Assembly (NCBI RefSeq): GCF_014279755.1
Contig: NZ_CP047951.1
Coordinates: 806,001-870,000, forward strand
DNA from: Synechococcus sp. PROS-U-1
GTDB lineage: Bacteria; Cyanobacteriota; Cyanobacteriia; PCC-6307; Cyanobiaceae
Direction: 5' to 3'
DNA length: 64,000 nt
Shown here: positions 1 to 8,700 of the stretch, one piece after another
Numbering within the stretch: the first letter of the stretch is position 1
Layout of the letters: every line of letters starts with the position of its first letter
The notes under the pieces: model-generated
What the model was told of the DNA's origin: nothing
Seen by the model: the letters and a program-made list of their open reading frames with translations, nothing else
Database searches by the model: none
Position numbers and translations under genes: made by a program

Positions 1-1116
1 CTGGCCCAGAACCTGCTGCTCTTCTTCCTGTTCTACGAACTGGAACTCATTCCGCTCTGGATGCTGATCGCCGTCTGGGGTGGTGCCAACCGTGCCTATG
101 CCGCCACCAAGTTTTTGATCGTGACGGCCGTTTCAGGCGTTCTGATCTTGGGTGCTTTCCTCGGCATTGCCCTGGTCACCGGGACCATGGATTTCAGTCT
201 GCGGCCGATCCTTGCCGGTGAACTGGGCATGACGGCCCAGCTTGTGCTGATGGGAGCACTCCTGATCGGTTTTGGCATCAAGATCCCTCTCTTCCCCTTC
301 CACACCTGGCTGCCGGATGCGCATACCGAGGCCTCCACGCCGGTGTCGGTGCTTTTGGCTGGCGTTCTCCTGAAGCTTGGGACCTATGGATTGCTTCGCT
401 TCTGCCTCGGCTTGTTCCCAGATGCTTGGCATGTGGCTGCTCCCTGGTTGGCGGGGTGGGCAGCCATCTCCGTGCTCTATGGATCCCTGGCGGCGATTGC
501 TCAGACCGACATGAAGCGAATGGTGGCCTACAGCTCCGTGGGCCATATGGGCTATGTGCTCCTTGCAGCTGCAGCCGCCACGCCTCTCGGTTTGCAGGGA
601 GCTCTCTTTCAAATGGTCAGCCATGGCCTGATCTCAGGGGTGTTGTTTCTCGTGGTGGGCGTTGTGTATGCCCAAACCGGAACCCGTGATCTCAACGTTC
701 TCCGTGGCCTGCTCAATCCTCAGCGTGGGCTGCCCCTGACCGGCTCCCTGATGATCATCGGTGTGATGGCCAGTGCCGGAATTCCGGGAATGGCTGGATT
801 CATCTCCGAATTCTTGATTTTCCGCGGCAGCCTTCAACCCTTCCCGCTGGCCACACTCCTTTCGATGGTGGGATCCGGCCTAACGGCGGTGTATTTCCTG
901 TTGCTGGTGAACCGTGCCTTCTTCGGTCGCCTGGCGATTGCCCCCGGCGAGGTGGTGAATCCCCGTATCCTCGATCCCGTGGCGTTGCGGGAGCAGGTTC
1001 CGGCCATCGCCCTCAGCCTCGGTGTTCTGGTGCTGGGCCTTGCTCCTGAGCTGCTGTCGAACCTCAGCGAGGCGGCCACCACGGGCCTCAGCCTGATCAC
1101 CGGAGATCTGTCATGA
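1..1116 (+). CDS. ndhD: NAD(P)H dehydrogenase subunit NdhD (C-terminal part), CO2-uptake NDH-1 type
   Basis: Proton-pumping antiporter-like subunit of thylakoid NDH-1. The reading frame is open from base 1, so the N-terminus (about a quarter to a third of a usual 500-residue NdhD) lies off the window. The visible part is almost wholly hydrophobic helices and carries the family's conserved segment around KIPLFPFHTWLPDAHTEA and the later loop YSSVGHMGYV. It overlaps chpX by 4 bp (ATGA), so the pair is co-translated. Coupling to chpX marks it as an NdhD3/NdhD4-type subunit of a CO2-hydrating NDH-1 complex rather than the respiratory NdhD1. In marine Synechococcus the constitutive NdhD4 form is the usual partner, but the choice between NdhD3 and NdhD4 is inference. 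Confidence 0.95.
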   Translation: MAQNLLLFFLFYELELIPLWMLIAVWGGANRAYAATKFLIVTAVSGVLILGAFLGIALVTGTMDFSLRPILAGELGMTAQLVLMGALLIGFGIKIPLFPFHTWLPDAHTEASTPVSVLLAGVLLKLGTYGLLRFCLGLFPDAWHVAAPWLAGWAAISVLYGSLAAIAQTDMKRMVAYSSVGHMGYVLLAAAAATPLGLQGALFQMVSHGLISGVLFLVVGVVYAQTGTRDLNVLRGLLNPQRGLPLTGSLMIIGVMASAGIPGMAGFISEFLIFRGSLQPFPLATLLSMVGSGLTAVYFLLLVNRAFFGRLAIAPGEVVNPRILDPVALREQVPAIALSLGVLVLGLAPELLSNLSEAATTGLSLITGDLS

Positions 1117-2252
1117 CCCCGACATCCGTGTCCCCCATACAACCTCCAGTGCTTCCGGATCAGGAGGAGCTCATCCGCCGTCTCCTCAGCGATACACCGC
1201 TGCTCAAGGACACTCCTGATCATCTGCTCCAGGTGGTCAATGTTCTGGAGAGTTACGGCCTGGTTCTCGATGCCTACAGCAAGAACCTGGTGGACCAGGG
1301 AGAGAAGCAGATGCTCAATCCCTTCCCGGTGTTTCGCTTTTTCCACGAGGGGTTCAGCGTCAAACGCCTCTGGACCCATTTGATGGGTGATCGGATCAAC
1401 TTCGAGTACGCCGAGTACTGCCAGAAGGCGATGTTCTGGCACGGCACCGGCGGACTGGATGCCTACCTGGATACGCCTGCATTTGCTGAGGCTTGCCAGC
1501 GGGTGATCAAGCGCAAGTCAGCTCGCGATCCTCTGCTGGCCTTGAACAACCGCCTCTATCCGGATTTCGCACCCGAGGCGATCCGCTCCCTCACCACCAT
1601 TTACTGCCTCGGCCTGTTCTGGCGGGTGATGAGTGACATCTTTGTCGACTTGGCCCGTCGCTATGCGATCAAGGAAGTCATCTGCGTCAACGATGTGGTG
1701 CATCACATCCGTGACGGCTTGGTGGCGGCAGCGGGAAGCCCGATCGAATACAAGGTGTCGATCGGCGGTGAAGAGATCTGGGTGTTGCCGCCGGAAGCCG
1801 GTCTCACTTTCTTGGTGGATGTGGCTGTTCCTTATGTGGAAGCTGTTTTCTTCCGAGGCATGCCCTTCCTGGGAACGGTGTCGTACAACGCTCAGGCTCG
1901 GCAAATCTCACCGGACATCAGTGATTTCAAATATGGCGCCCTTTATGCCGATCCGATTCCCAGCATGGGTGCTGGGATTCCTCCAAGCCTGTGCATGCAG
2001 GACATGTACCGCCACCTGCCTGAGGAACTGAGCCTCTGGTACGACGACCATGGTCGGGGACAGACCGATGTGCACATTCAGATCTGCATCAGCTTCCAGA
2101 AGTCGATGTTCTGCGTCACCAATGCCGCCATCGCTGGAACAATGCCCCATCCGCTGGATTCCGAGGATCTCGAGGAGCAGGCGGCCAATCGGGCCTATGC
2201 CGAGGCCTGGTCTGGGCGCTTGATGGGCTGCCAGCGGGTGGCGCTCCTCTAG
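1113..2252 (+). CDS. chpX: CO2 hydration protein ChpX/CupB
   Basis: Peripheral subunit of the CO2-uptake NDH-1 complex that converts CO2 to bicarbonate at the thylakoid face, powered by NDH-1 electron flow. The 379-residue length and the sequence (for example LDAYSKNLVDQGEKQMLNPF and a histidine-containing VVHHIRD segment) match the Chp/Cup family. The start overlaps the ndhD stop by 4 bp. The acRAF-like and cbbX genes follow within 40 bp on the same strand, so carbon uptake and RuBisCO maintenance appear to share a transcript. CupB (constitutive) is more likely than CupA (inducible) from lineage, but this is not proved by sequence alone. Confidence 0.93.
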   Translation: MTPTSVSPIQPPVLPDQEELIRRLLSDTPLLKDTPDHLLQVVNVLESYGLVLDAYSKNLVDQGEKQMLNPFPVFRFFHEGFSVKRLWTHLMGDRINFEYAEYCQKAMFWHGTGGLDAYLDTPAFAEACQRVIKRKSARDPLLALNNRLYPDFAPEAIRSLTTIYCLGLFWRVMSDIFVDLARRYAIKEVICVNDVVHHIRDGLVAAAGSPIEYKVSIGGEEIWVLPPEAGLTFLVDVAVPYVEAVFFRGMPFLGTVSYNAQARQISPDISDFKYGALYADPIPSMGAGIPPSLCMQDMYRHLPEELSLWYDDHGRGQTDVHIQICISFQKSMFCVTNAAIAGTMPHPLDSEDLEEQAANRAYAEAWSGRLMGCQRVALL

Positions 2253-2287
2253 GTTTTCAGCAGGTTCAGGCTGATTGGTGGGCTTTG

Positions 2288-2539
2288 ATGAATCAGTGGC
2301 AGGAGCGGAAACGACCCGTGTGTCTCGAATGTCGCTTTGAGTTCGACAGCTACGACGCCACCCGCGATTTCCTTGACAAGCTTGGAGAGCACAGTGAAGC
2401 GACCCAACGCTTCCCCGATATCAGCTTCGGGCGCACCTACGTGAACATCACCCTGCGTCCGGAGGACGATGGGCCTGATGCCCAGGTGAGCGAGGCCGAT
2501 CGCGCCTTTGCCGCAGAGATCGATGCCCTCCTCCGTTGA
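2288..2539 (+). CDS. Pterin carbinolamine dehydratase-like RuBisCO assembly factor (acRAF-like)
   Basis: An 83-residue protein with the PCD fold pattern: an N-terminal FEFDSY strand, a helix, [16 protein letters not shown], then a helix beginning [12 protein letters not shown]. The HHPD catalytic motif of true PCD enzymes is replaced by QRFPD, so dehydratase activity is unlikely. In alpha-carboxysome organisms such degenerate PCD proteins (acRAF) help RuBisCO assembly. ATG at 2288 is preferred over the TTG one codon earlier. It sits 35 bp after chpX and overlaps cbbX by 17 bp, which supports the RuBisCO-related role. Function is inferred from family and neighbours. Confidence 0.8.
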   Translation: MNQWQERKRPVCLECRFEFDSYDATRDFLDKLGEHSEATQRFPDISFGRTYVNITLRPEDDGPDAQVSEADRAFAAEIDALLR

Positions 2540-3428
2540 TCTGGCCTCGGCCTATGCCGATTCCGGCGTGGCTGAGGTGCTGGACCAACTTGACCGGGAG
2601 CTGATCGGCCTGGCGCCGGTGAAGACGCGGATCCGTGAGATTGCTGCCCTGTTGCTGGTGGATCAGGCGCGGCAGCAACTGGATTTGCCCAGCACTGCGC
2701 CCAGTTTGCACATGTCGTTCACCGGTCATCCCGGTACCGGCAAGACCACCGTGGCGCAGCGGATGTCGCAAATCCTGCACCGCCTGGGTTACCTGCGTAA
2801 AGGCCATGTGGTGACGGCCACCCGTGACGATCTGGTCGGTCAGTACGTGGGCCATACCGCTCCCAAAACCAAGGAGATGCTCAAGCGGGCCCAGGGGGGA
2901 GTGCTGTTTATCGATGAGGCCTATTACCTCTACAAACCCGATAACGAACGCGATTACGGCGCCGAGGCGATTGAAGTTCTCTTGCAGGAGATGGAGAGCC
3001 GGCGCAGCGATGTTGTGGTGATCTTTGCGGGCTACAGAGATCGGATGGAGACGTTCTACAGCTCCAATCCAGGGCTCTCATCACGGGTGGCCCATCATCT
3101 GGATTTCCCGGATTACAGCGACGACGAGCTGATGGCAATCGCAGGGCTGCTCCTGGATGAACAGCATTACAAGTTCAGTGCCGAGGCGGAAACAGCTTTC
3201 TCTGAGTACGTGTCTCGTCGGCGTCAGTTGCCCTTCTTTGCCAATGCGCGCTCGATTCGAAATGCCTTGGACCGGGCTCGATTGCGCCAGGCCAACCGTT
3301 TGTTCTCGCGGATGGGGGAAGCTCTGACCAAGCTGGATCTCACCACAATTGAGGCTTCTGATATCCGGGCCAGCCGCGTGTTCAATGGCGAGGTGGAGGG
3401 CCACCATCCAGGGAACCATGCGACCTGA
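2523..3428 (+). CDS. cbbX: CbbX, AAA+ RuBisCO activase
   Basis: Hexameric AAA+ ATPase that remodels inhibited form I RuBisCO and releases bound sugar phosphates. The sequence shows Walker [10 protein letters not shown], Walker [11 protein letters not shown], the pore segment GQYVGHTA, the sensor region [13 protein letters not shown] and a C-terminal [13 protein letters not shown] arginine segment, all standard for CbbX. ATG at 2523 gives a 301-residue protein of the usual size; a TTG at 2508 is a poorer start. It overlaps the upstream acRAF-like gene by 17 bp. Its 3' end overlaps the convergent ClC gene by 47 bp, so the two transcripts are antisense there. Confidence 0.95.
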   Translation: MPSSVDLASAYADSGVAEVLDQLDRELIGLAPVKTRIREIAALLLVDQARQQLDLPSTAPSLHMSFTGHPGTGKTTVAQRMSQILHRLGYLRKGHVVTATRDDLVGQYVGHTAPKTKEMLKRAQGGVLFIDEAYYLYKPDNERDYGAEAIEVLLQEMESRRSDVVVIFAGYRDRMETFYSSNPGLSSRVAHHLDFPDYSDDELMAIAGLLLDEQHYKFSAEAETAFSEYVSRRRQLPFFANARSIRNALDRARLRQANRLFSRMGEALTKLDLTTIEASDIRASRVFNGEVEGHHPGNHAT

Positions 3429-4605
3429 TCAGGTGAGCCATGCAGAGGCCAATGAGCAGGCCTGCTGCGCCGTGGCCCTGCAGTAGGGCAAGCCCCAGCA
3501 CCAGAACGGCGAAGGGCCCAGGAAGCACGCAGCGGTACAACGCACCGGTGAGTGCTCCGCACCAGCTGCCAAGGCTGCCCAGATCAGGAAGGAGCAGATG
3601 CAGCCCGGTTCCCATCGCGCAGGCGATCAGGAACAGTGGGAAAAACACTCCACCGCGCCAGCCGGTTTCCAGGCAAAGGGCCAGCATCAGCAGCTTGACC
3701 AGTGCGGAGACGAGCAGAAGCCAGGCTCCACTTGAGTTCTGGCCTTCGAGCAGAGGCCGCATCTGATCTTCACCGTCGAAGGGAACCAGTGGCAGCCAGT
3801 GCATGCAGGCCCCCAGCAGCAGGCCGGTCAGCACCGGCCACCAGGGCCATTGGGCCAGGAGTTGGCGCTGCTCAAGCCAGCCGCGCCAGCGCAGAAGCAG
3901 CCAGCCCAGTCCGCAGCCGATCAAGCCTCCAATCACTCCTGCGCTCAGGGTGCCGAGGTCTTCCCCCAGGGTGCTCGGCCAGATGTAGGGGAGCCGTTGC
4001 AGTGATCCGCCACTGGCGGCGCCGATGCCATGGAAGGCCGCAAACCCGGCCAGACCTCCGAGGGTCCCTGGCAGCCAGCGGTCGAGTAGTTCCAGTCTTC
4101 TGTTCGGTTGGGGGGCTTCGCCAACGACAGCACCCCCCAGCAGTGGAGCGCCGAACATCCCGAGGCTTCCCGCCACTGTTGCCGCTTTGAGTTTCTGATC
4201 TCGTCCGCGCCAGATCCGTTGGCTGATCAGTGCGGCCATGCGGCTCATCAGGGCCTCCGGCCCGATGCAACCTCCACCGAGCTGGGCCAGGGTCGCTCCA
4301 AGAAGACCACGGCCCTCATCGCGCTTCTGAGCCTGGTCCGGATGATTCAGATCGTTGAGGGTCTCACGCAGCTCAGGCAGCAATGTGGTGGGGCCTGGTC
4401 GATGCAACAGCGCCAAGATCAAGCCGCAGCTGCCGCAGATGAGCAGCGACCAGCCCAGGGGTAGGCCGCGGTCCAACCCTTCCAGGATGGGATCTCCCCA
4501 GAACAATCGGCTCAAGCTGTCGATCCAGCCCATACCAAGAGCAACACCGGCGCCGCTCAAGGCTCCGGTGAGCAGGGCTATCAGGCTCAGGCGAAAGGGA
4601 GTCAC
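3382..4605 (-). CDS. ClC-type chloride channel/antiporter homologue
   Basis: A 407-residue integral membrane protein with about ten hydrophobic segments. The ClC selectivity signature is visible as [13 protein letters not shown] (GxxGPE, with the gating glutamate kept) and [10 protein letters not shown] (GxFxP). The short length and loose conservation mark it as a divergent prokaryotic ClC without CBS domains. GTG start, overlapping the stop of the ferredoxin gene by 4 bp (GTGA). The tail overlaps cbbX on the opposite strand. The transported anion is unknown; location beside carbon-concentrating genes suggests a link to anion or bicarbonate balance, but this is only inference. Confidence 0.85.
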   Translation of the reverse strand: MTPFRLSLIALLTGALSGAGVALGMGWIDSLSRLFWGDPILEGLDRGLPLGWSLLICGSCGLILALLHRPGPTTLLPELRETLNDLNHPDQAQKRDEGRGLLGATLAQLGGGCIGPEALMSRMAALISQRIWRGRDQKLKAATVAGSLGMFGAPLLGGAVVGEAPQPNRRLELLDRWLPGTLGGLAGFAAFHGIGAASGGSLQRLPYIWPSTLGEDLGTLSAGVIGGLIGCGLGWLLLRWRGWLEQRQLLAQWPWWPVLTGLLLGACMHWLPLVPFDGEDQMRPLLEGQNSSGAWLLLVSALVKLLMLALCLETGWRGGVFFPLFLIACAMGTGLHLLLPDLGSLGSWCGALTGALYRCVLPGPFAVLVLGLALLQGHGAAGLLIGLCMAHLIRSHGSLDGGPPPRH

Positions 4606-4865
4606 CAGTGCGGGTCGGTGGCGAAGTCAACGGAGAGTTTCGCTGATTTCGAAGCGGGCACGGTGCTGATGCAGGCGCGTACCACCTTGCCGTTGACTTC
4701 GATTTCACAAGCGCCGCAGCTGCCCCCGAGGCAGCCGGTGGGAATGTTGATGCCTGCTCCACTGGCGGCCACCAACCAGTCCTGGCCAATGGTTTCCTGC
4801 GTTGTACGGCCATCGGGCCAGCGCACGGGGATCTGTCGAGGGGGCATGCCGTGCTTCATGTTCAC
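4602..4865 (-). CDS. Small 2Fe-2S ferredoxin-like protein
   Basis: An 87-residue protein with the plant-type 2Fe-2S ligand pattern: CLGGSCGACEIEVNG supplies three cysteines in the order C-x4-C-x2-C, and a fourth cysteine follows in VVRACIS. It lacks the acidic surface loops of photosynthetic ferredoxins, so it is probably a specialised electron carrier. A GTG at 4865 and an ATG at 4859 are both possible starts; the ferredoxin fold begins after either. It precedes and overlaps the ClC gene, so the two form a two-gene operon. The redox partner is unknown. Confidence 0.85.
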   Translation of the reverse strand: MNMKHGMPPRQIPVRWPDGRTTQETIGQDWLVAASGAGINIPTGCLGGSCGACEIEVNGKVVRACISTVPASKSAKLSVDFATDPHW

Positions 4866-4894
4866 CAGCCATGCTGCCTGTGAGTGCTGCCATG

Positions 4895-4922
4895 AAAAAG
4901 CCCCCTCTGGATGGGAGGGGGC
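4895..4922 (-). terminator. Rho-independent terminator of the cadherin/RTX gene
   Basis: Perfect 8-bp stem (4900-4907 with 4915-4922) with a 7-nt loop, followed on the minus strand by a run of five T. It lies 35 bp beyond the stop codon of the 4958-6652 gene. Confidence 0.9.
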
Positions 4923-4957
4923 GAGGGCTTGGTGTTAGTTGTGTTGACGCAGGATCC

Positions 4958-6652
4958 TCAGATGACGTTGATCTGTCGTGTGGGAACGAAGTTGGCGCCT
5001 TCCAGGCCTCCGATTTCGAACAGCTCCTGGGCGTCAGCGGAGAAGTTGCCGCTGGCGGAGTAGATGAGCGTGCCGGTGTCGGCAGCAAAGCCGAGGATGC
5101 CGTCACCGTTGTTGTCGAAGTTGAAGCCGGTGCCTTGAGAGAGGTCGGCTTCGAAGTCGGCGGTGATAATGGTGTTGCTGAGGTTGGTGTTGGCGTTGAT
5201 GAGGAAGTCCTCTCGCTGCTGAACAGGTTGTCCAGCGTTGTAGTTGGTGAAGGTGGCGGCATCGATCTCGATGAGATCGAAGGTGTTGAGGGCTCGAGCG
5301 TTGTCGTTGTTGAAGCCCTGGAAGGTGTCGAGGATGACGGTGTCCTTGCTGGTTTGGCTGGTTTGGCGAGCCAGGCTGATGGTGTGCTGGGCGTTGTGAT
5401 CCCAGAGGTCGATTTCGTCTGTACCAGCGCCGCCGGTGATTTTGGAGATGCCTTCTCTTGAACCGACGAGCGTGTCGTTGCCTTGGCCGCCGTTCATGGT
5501 GACGTTGCCCACGAGGCCTTCAAAGACGTCGCCACCAGCACTGCCTTTGAAGACGATGTCACCGGCGAAGTTCTGGTTGCCAGCCTGAGCACGCTCGAGT
5601 TCAACGCCCTGAGTGGATGTGATGCCGGAGAAGTCGAACTCGGTGGCACCTGTATCAGCCCATTCATCCAAGTCGAGGGTGTTGGTGAAGGTGCCGTCAA
5701 CATCCAGTTTTTTGAGGTTGATGATGTTGCCGAGCTCAATATCTGTATTTCCGGCGTCATCTTGATCAGCGATGACCTGGATGGTTTCGATGTTCTGGAT
5801 GCGAGTGATCTCGCTGTCATCCAGGGTGTCGTCCAAGTCGAAGTTGCCGTTGGTTTTGATGACGAGGAGGTCGCTGTCGGTGGTGGAGCCATCGACGACG
5901 GAGTCGAGTAAGCCGTTGCCGAGTGTGCCCAGCTCGGCAGTGATTACGTCGTTTTGGTTGCTGAGGTCATTGGCGGAGATGTTGTCGAGGAGAGGAGTGA
6001 GCTGAACGGTTTGGCCTTCCTCGATGTCGTTGACGTTGACGTTGACGGCTTGAGTGGAGGCATTGCCGTGTTCGTCAGTGGCGACGACGTTAAAGGAGTA
6101 GGAGGATTTGGATTCGAAATCAGGGGACTGGTTGATGGTGACCCTTCCGGTCTCTGGGTCGATGGTGAAGGCGTTGGAATCACCACCGCTGAGTGCGTAG
6201 GACACAGCTGAGGTGTCTGTGGTTTCAGCGTCGTAGACGAGGGAACCGGGATCAACATTTTCATCAACAGATCCTTCAGGACCGGAGGTGAAGATCGGAG
6301 AGCGGGTGTCGAGTTGTTCGGTGGTGGGCCGGTATTTAACGCGCTTGCGTTTTTTGTTGGCAGAGATTGTGGTGGTGAAGGTTTGCTCGTCGGAGTCGAG
6401 GTCGTAGAGGCGAGCAGCGGTGCGAGAGAAGTTGTGAGCGTCACCGTTGCTGTCAATTAGTTTGATGGTGAGATCAGCGTTGTTAGCACCTTGAAGAGCC
6501 TCATCTCGATCGAACCGGAAATTGATGCGTTTGCCGGCGTTGTTGATGTCAACGGAATCGAGAAGGTCACCGTTTTCGTTGTACACTTCAGCGGTCATTC
6601 CGAAGAGACGCTTGTAGCCTTTCAGGATGGATTTGAGTTTAAAGATAGCCAT
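4958..6652 (-). CDS. Secreted calcium-binding protein with cadherin-like and RTX-like segments
   Basis: A 564-residue acidic protein with no signal peptide. Residues about 118-212 form a cadherin-type repeat (DENVDPGS, DPETGRVTI, YSFNVVATDEHGN, VNVND). Residues about 371-416 contain RTX-like glycine/aspartate nonapeptides (NGGQGNDTLVG, ITGGAGTDEIDL). The C-terminus ends in a hydrophobic -INVI, typical of type I secretion substrates. The start was set at MAIFKLKS (6652) because upstream codons fall in the leader shared with other RTX genes. Most likely an extracellular or surface adhesion or matrix protein exported by an ABC type I system, which is not in this window. A CRP-type site lies 113 nt upstream and a clear terminator follows. 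Confidence 0.8.
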   Translation of the reverse strand: MAIFKLKSILKGYKRLFGMTAEVYNENGDLLDSVDINNAGKRINFRFDRDEALQGANNADLTIKLIDSNGDAHNFSRTAARLYDLDSDEQTFTTTISANKKRKRVKYRPTTEQLDTRSPIFTSGPEGSVDENVDPGSLVYDAETTDTSAVSYALSGGDSNAFTIDPETGRVTINQSPDFESKSSYSFNVVATDEHGNASTQAVNVNVNDIEEGQTVQLTPLLDNISANDLSNQNDVITAELGTLGNGLLDSVVDGSTTDSDLLVIKTNGNFDLDDTLDDSEITRIQNIETIQVIADQDDAGNTDIELGNIINLKKLDVDGTFTNTLDLDEWADTGATEFDFSGITSTQGVELERAQAGNQNFAGDIVFKGSAGGDVFEGLVGNVTMNGGQGNDTLVGSREGISKITGGAGTDEIDLWDHNAQHTISLARQTSQTSKDTVILDTFQGFNNDNARALNTFDLIEIDAATFTNYNAGQPVQQREDFLINANTNLSNTIITADFEADLSQGTGFNFDNNGDGILGFAADTGTLIYSASGNFSADAQELFEIGGLEGANFVPTRQINVI

Positions 6653-6692
6653 GATTGATGTGTTGAAAGTGAGGTGTTGGGTTTTGAATATG

Positions 6693-6709
6693 TCGGGTGT
6701 TTCCCCCGA
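6693..6709 (-). promoter_or_regulatory. Leader hairpin with GGAAACA loop
   Basis: On the minus strand the stem TCGGG/CCCGA closes the seven-base loop GGAAACA, about 40 nt before the start codon of the cadherin/RTX gene. The loop resembles the conserved unpaired motif of cyanobacterial Yfr2-type RNAs as I recall it. Whether this is a 5' UTR element or the body of a small RNA cannot be decided from sequence. Confidence 0.45.
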
Positions 6710-6765
6710 TGAACCAAGAATCACCGAGCCGGAAGTGAAAGGAGATGAGCTGAGTCAAGTTGAGC

Positions 6766-6781
6766 TGTGATGTTGGTCACA
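6766..6781 (-). promoter_or_regulatory. CRP/FNR-family operator upstream of the cadherin/RTX gene
   Basis: TGTGATGTTGGTCACA on the plus strand, a perfect TGTGA-N6-TCACA palindrome. On the minus strand it is followed by exactly 7 nt and then TTGACT (6753-6758), the same arrangement as at 11109 and 13057. It lies 113 nt from the start codon. Confidence 0.75.
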
Positions 6782-6819
6782 GGCCCAAGTTGAGTCGCTT
6801 TGAAGAAAAAGTTCTGCGC

Positions 6820-8325
6820 TCAGTTGAGGAGCGGCTTGATGTTGATATGAGCCTCAAAGGCGTCCGCAAGTCGATTGATCAGACGCTCGCGGTGTTCGGT
6901 GTGGTGTACATCGAGAGTGGTTAGTGCGCTCAGTCCTTTCCTTTGGCGGAGCTTGTTGAGCCACAGCCGCCGCCAACATCCGTTGTCCAGCAAGCCATGC
7001 AGATAAGTGCCCACCACGGCTCCGCTGTGCTGTTGGCTCACCCAACCGATCCGTTCCGATGAGCTCAGGGCTTGGATTGCATTGGCACGTGTGCCTGCTT
7101 TTAAGTCGGTGAAGCCGTGATGCAGCTCAAAGCCCTTCAAGGTGCAGGGCTGAGGCCAGATCGCCACTACTTCTTGTTGTCGTGTGGTTTTTGTAGGGCT
7201 GAATGTGGTGCAGATAGGTAGTAACCCCAGGCCTCTTGCGCTGGTTGGTGATCCTTCTCCTTCCAGTCTTTCGGGATCTCGGAGGTCTTGCCCGAGGATC
7301 TGCATGCCGCCGCAAATGCCCAGGACGGAACCCCCAGCGCTGGCGTAAGCCCTGAGTTGGTCGTCCAGTCCGCTGTTGTTCAAGGCCTCCAGATCCCGCA
7401 GTGTCTGCTTGCTGCCAGGCAGGATGACGGCATCGGGCTCACCGAGAGAATCGCCTGGTGACACCCAGCGCAGCCTCACGCTGGGTTCGGCTTCGAGCGG
7501 ATCGAGATCGGAAAAATTGCTGATGGAGGGCAGCCGCAACACAGCGATCTCCAGATCGGTGGCCCCGCGGCTGGGTTTGCGTTCCAGCAAATCGAGGGAG
7601 TCTTCTGGTGGAAACAAGTCATTGAGCCAGGGCATCACCCCCAGCACCGGAACCCCGGTGTTGGCTTCCAGCCAGCTTCGCCCCTCATCAAAGAGCTCCC
7701 GCCGGCCGCGGAAGCGGTTGATCAGGATGCCCTTGATCAGAGGCCGCTCCACCGGTCGCAAGAGGGCGAGCGTCCCGACGATCTGGGCAAAGACCCCTCC
7801 TCGCTCAATGTCGGCCACCAACAGACAGTTGGCTCGCAGGTACTGGGCCAGGCGCAGGTTGGTGAGGTCGCGGCGTTGCAGATTTACCTCCACAGGACTT
7901 CCCGCCCCTTCCAACACCAGCCGGCCTTGGGGCCATTGCTGCTGAAGCTGCATCAACCCGGTTCGGATCGCCTGCCAACCCGGGCGGAACCAGTCGCGGT
8001 AGTAGTGCTCGGCGCGGGCTGTCCCCACACTCTGGCCTCCATGGATCACCTCACTGGTGCTGTCTCCCCTGGGTTTCAGCAGCACGGGATTCATCGCGCA
8101 GCAGGGCTCAAGGCCGGCCGCCCAGGCCTGCATGGCTTGGGAGTAGGCCATCTCGCCGCCATCGGCGTCCACCCAGGCGTTGTTGCTCATGTTTTGGCCC
8201 TTGAAGGGCAGCGCCTGTTCTCCCCGTCGTTGAAGCACCCGGCATAACGCCGCCGTCATGAGGGATTTGCCCGCCCCGCTGGAGGTGCCCAGCACCATGA
8301 GGGGGCGTGGAGTGGTTGGCGTCAC
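6820..8325 (-). CDS. cobQ: Cobyric acid synthase
   Basis: Amidates four peripheral carboxylates of adenosylcobyrinic acid diamide in (pseudo)cobalamin synthesis, using glutamine and ATP. The 501-residue protein has the N-terminal P-loop-like domain ([17 protein letters not shown], then [10 protein letters not shown]) and the C-terminal class I amidotransferase domain with the nucleophile cysteine in [10 protein letters not shown] and a catalytic histidine near [13 protein letters not shown] start, overlapping the preceding 8322-8645 gene by 4 bp. Another cobalamin gene, cobD, lies at 57.3 kb, so the pathway is dispersed. Confidence 0.95.
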   Translation of the reverse strand: MTPTTPRPLMVLGTSSGAGKSLMTAALCRVLQRRGEQALPFKGQNMSNNAWVDADGGEMAYSQAMQAWAAGLEPCCAMNPVLLKPRGDSTSEVIHGGQSVGTARAEHYYRDWFRPGWQAIRTGLMQLQQQWPQGRLVLEGAGSPVEVNLQRRDLTNLRLAQYLRANCLLVADIERGGVFAQIVGTLALLRPVERPLIKGILINRFRGRRELFDEGRSWLEANTGVPVLGVMPWLNDLFPPEDSLDLLERKPSRGATDLEIAVLRLPSISNFSDLDPLEAEPSVRLRWVSPGDSLGEPDAVILPGSKQTLRDLEALNNSGLDDQLRAYASAGGSVLGICGGMQILGQDLRDPERLEGEGSPTSARGLGLLPICTTFSPTKTTRQQEVVAIWPQPCTLKGFELHHGFTDLKAGTRANAIQALSSSERIGWVSQQHSGAVVGTYLHGLLDNGCWRRLWLNKLRQRKGLSALTTLDVHHTEHRERLINRLADAFEAHINIKPLLN

Positions 8326-8645
8326 AACGGCCAGTGCCGACGCAGGCTGTGACGCAGTCGGTCCAGTATTGGGATCTGACGCTGCAGGATTGCAGGATCG
8401 TCATCAAGAAGCTGGCGACCCAGGGGGGTGAGCCTGAAGCGGCTGGTCAGCCCCTGCCCATCCACTTCCCGGCGTAGCACTCCCACGCTGATCAACCAAC
8501 GGAGGTCGTCCTCGAGAGCTTCGCTGTTGCGGAACCAGCGTTCCTTGCGGCCGTAGCGGCCGGGCTCGCTCCAGAGGTCGCCGGCATCAATGCCCTGCTG
8601 CTGAAGGTCTCGATAGAGGGCCTCAGAAAAAGGCAGACATCCCAT
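8322..8645 (-). CDS. Conserved hypothetical protein (Npun_F0494-like)
   Basis: A 107-residue soluble protein beginning [14 protein letters not shown], with a middle segment resembling a winged-helix ([34 protein letters not shown]). It resembles a small cyanobacterial family of unknown function that I recall as Npun_F0494, though this was not checked. The reading frame stays open upstream ([12 protein letters not shown] would continue the fold) but has no ATG, GTG or TTG there, so ATG 8645 is used. It is co-translated with cobQ through a GTGA overlap. A DNA-binding role is possible but not shown. Confidence 0.75.
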   Translation of the reverse strand: MGCLPFSEALYRDLQQQGIDAGDLWSEPGRYGRKERWFRNSEALEDDLRWLISVGVLRREVDGQGLTSRFRLTPLGRQLLDDDPAILQRQIPILDRLRHSLRRHWPL

Positions 8646-8700
8646 GGCCCGGCAGGCCCGGTCACGGCTGCGTCGATCCAGCAGGTCGGTGGGGTGAGCG

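Noticed and set aside
834-1442. Long minus-strand frame opposite ndhD and chpX
   Set aside because: It is an antisense shadow of two strongly supported overlapping genes and has no domain signal of its own.
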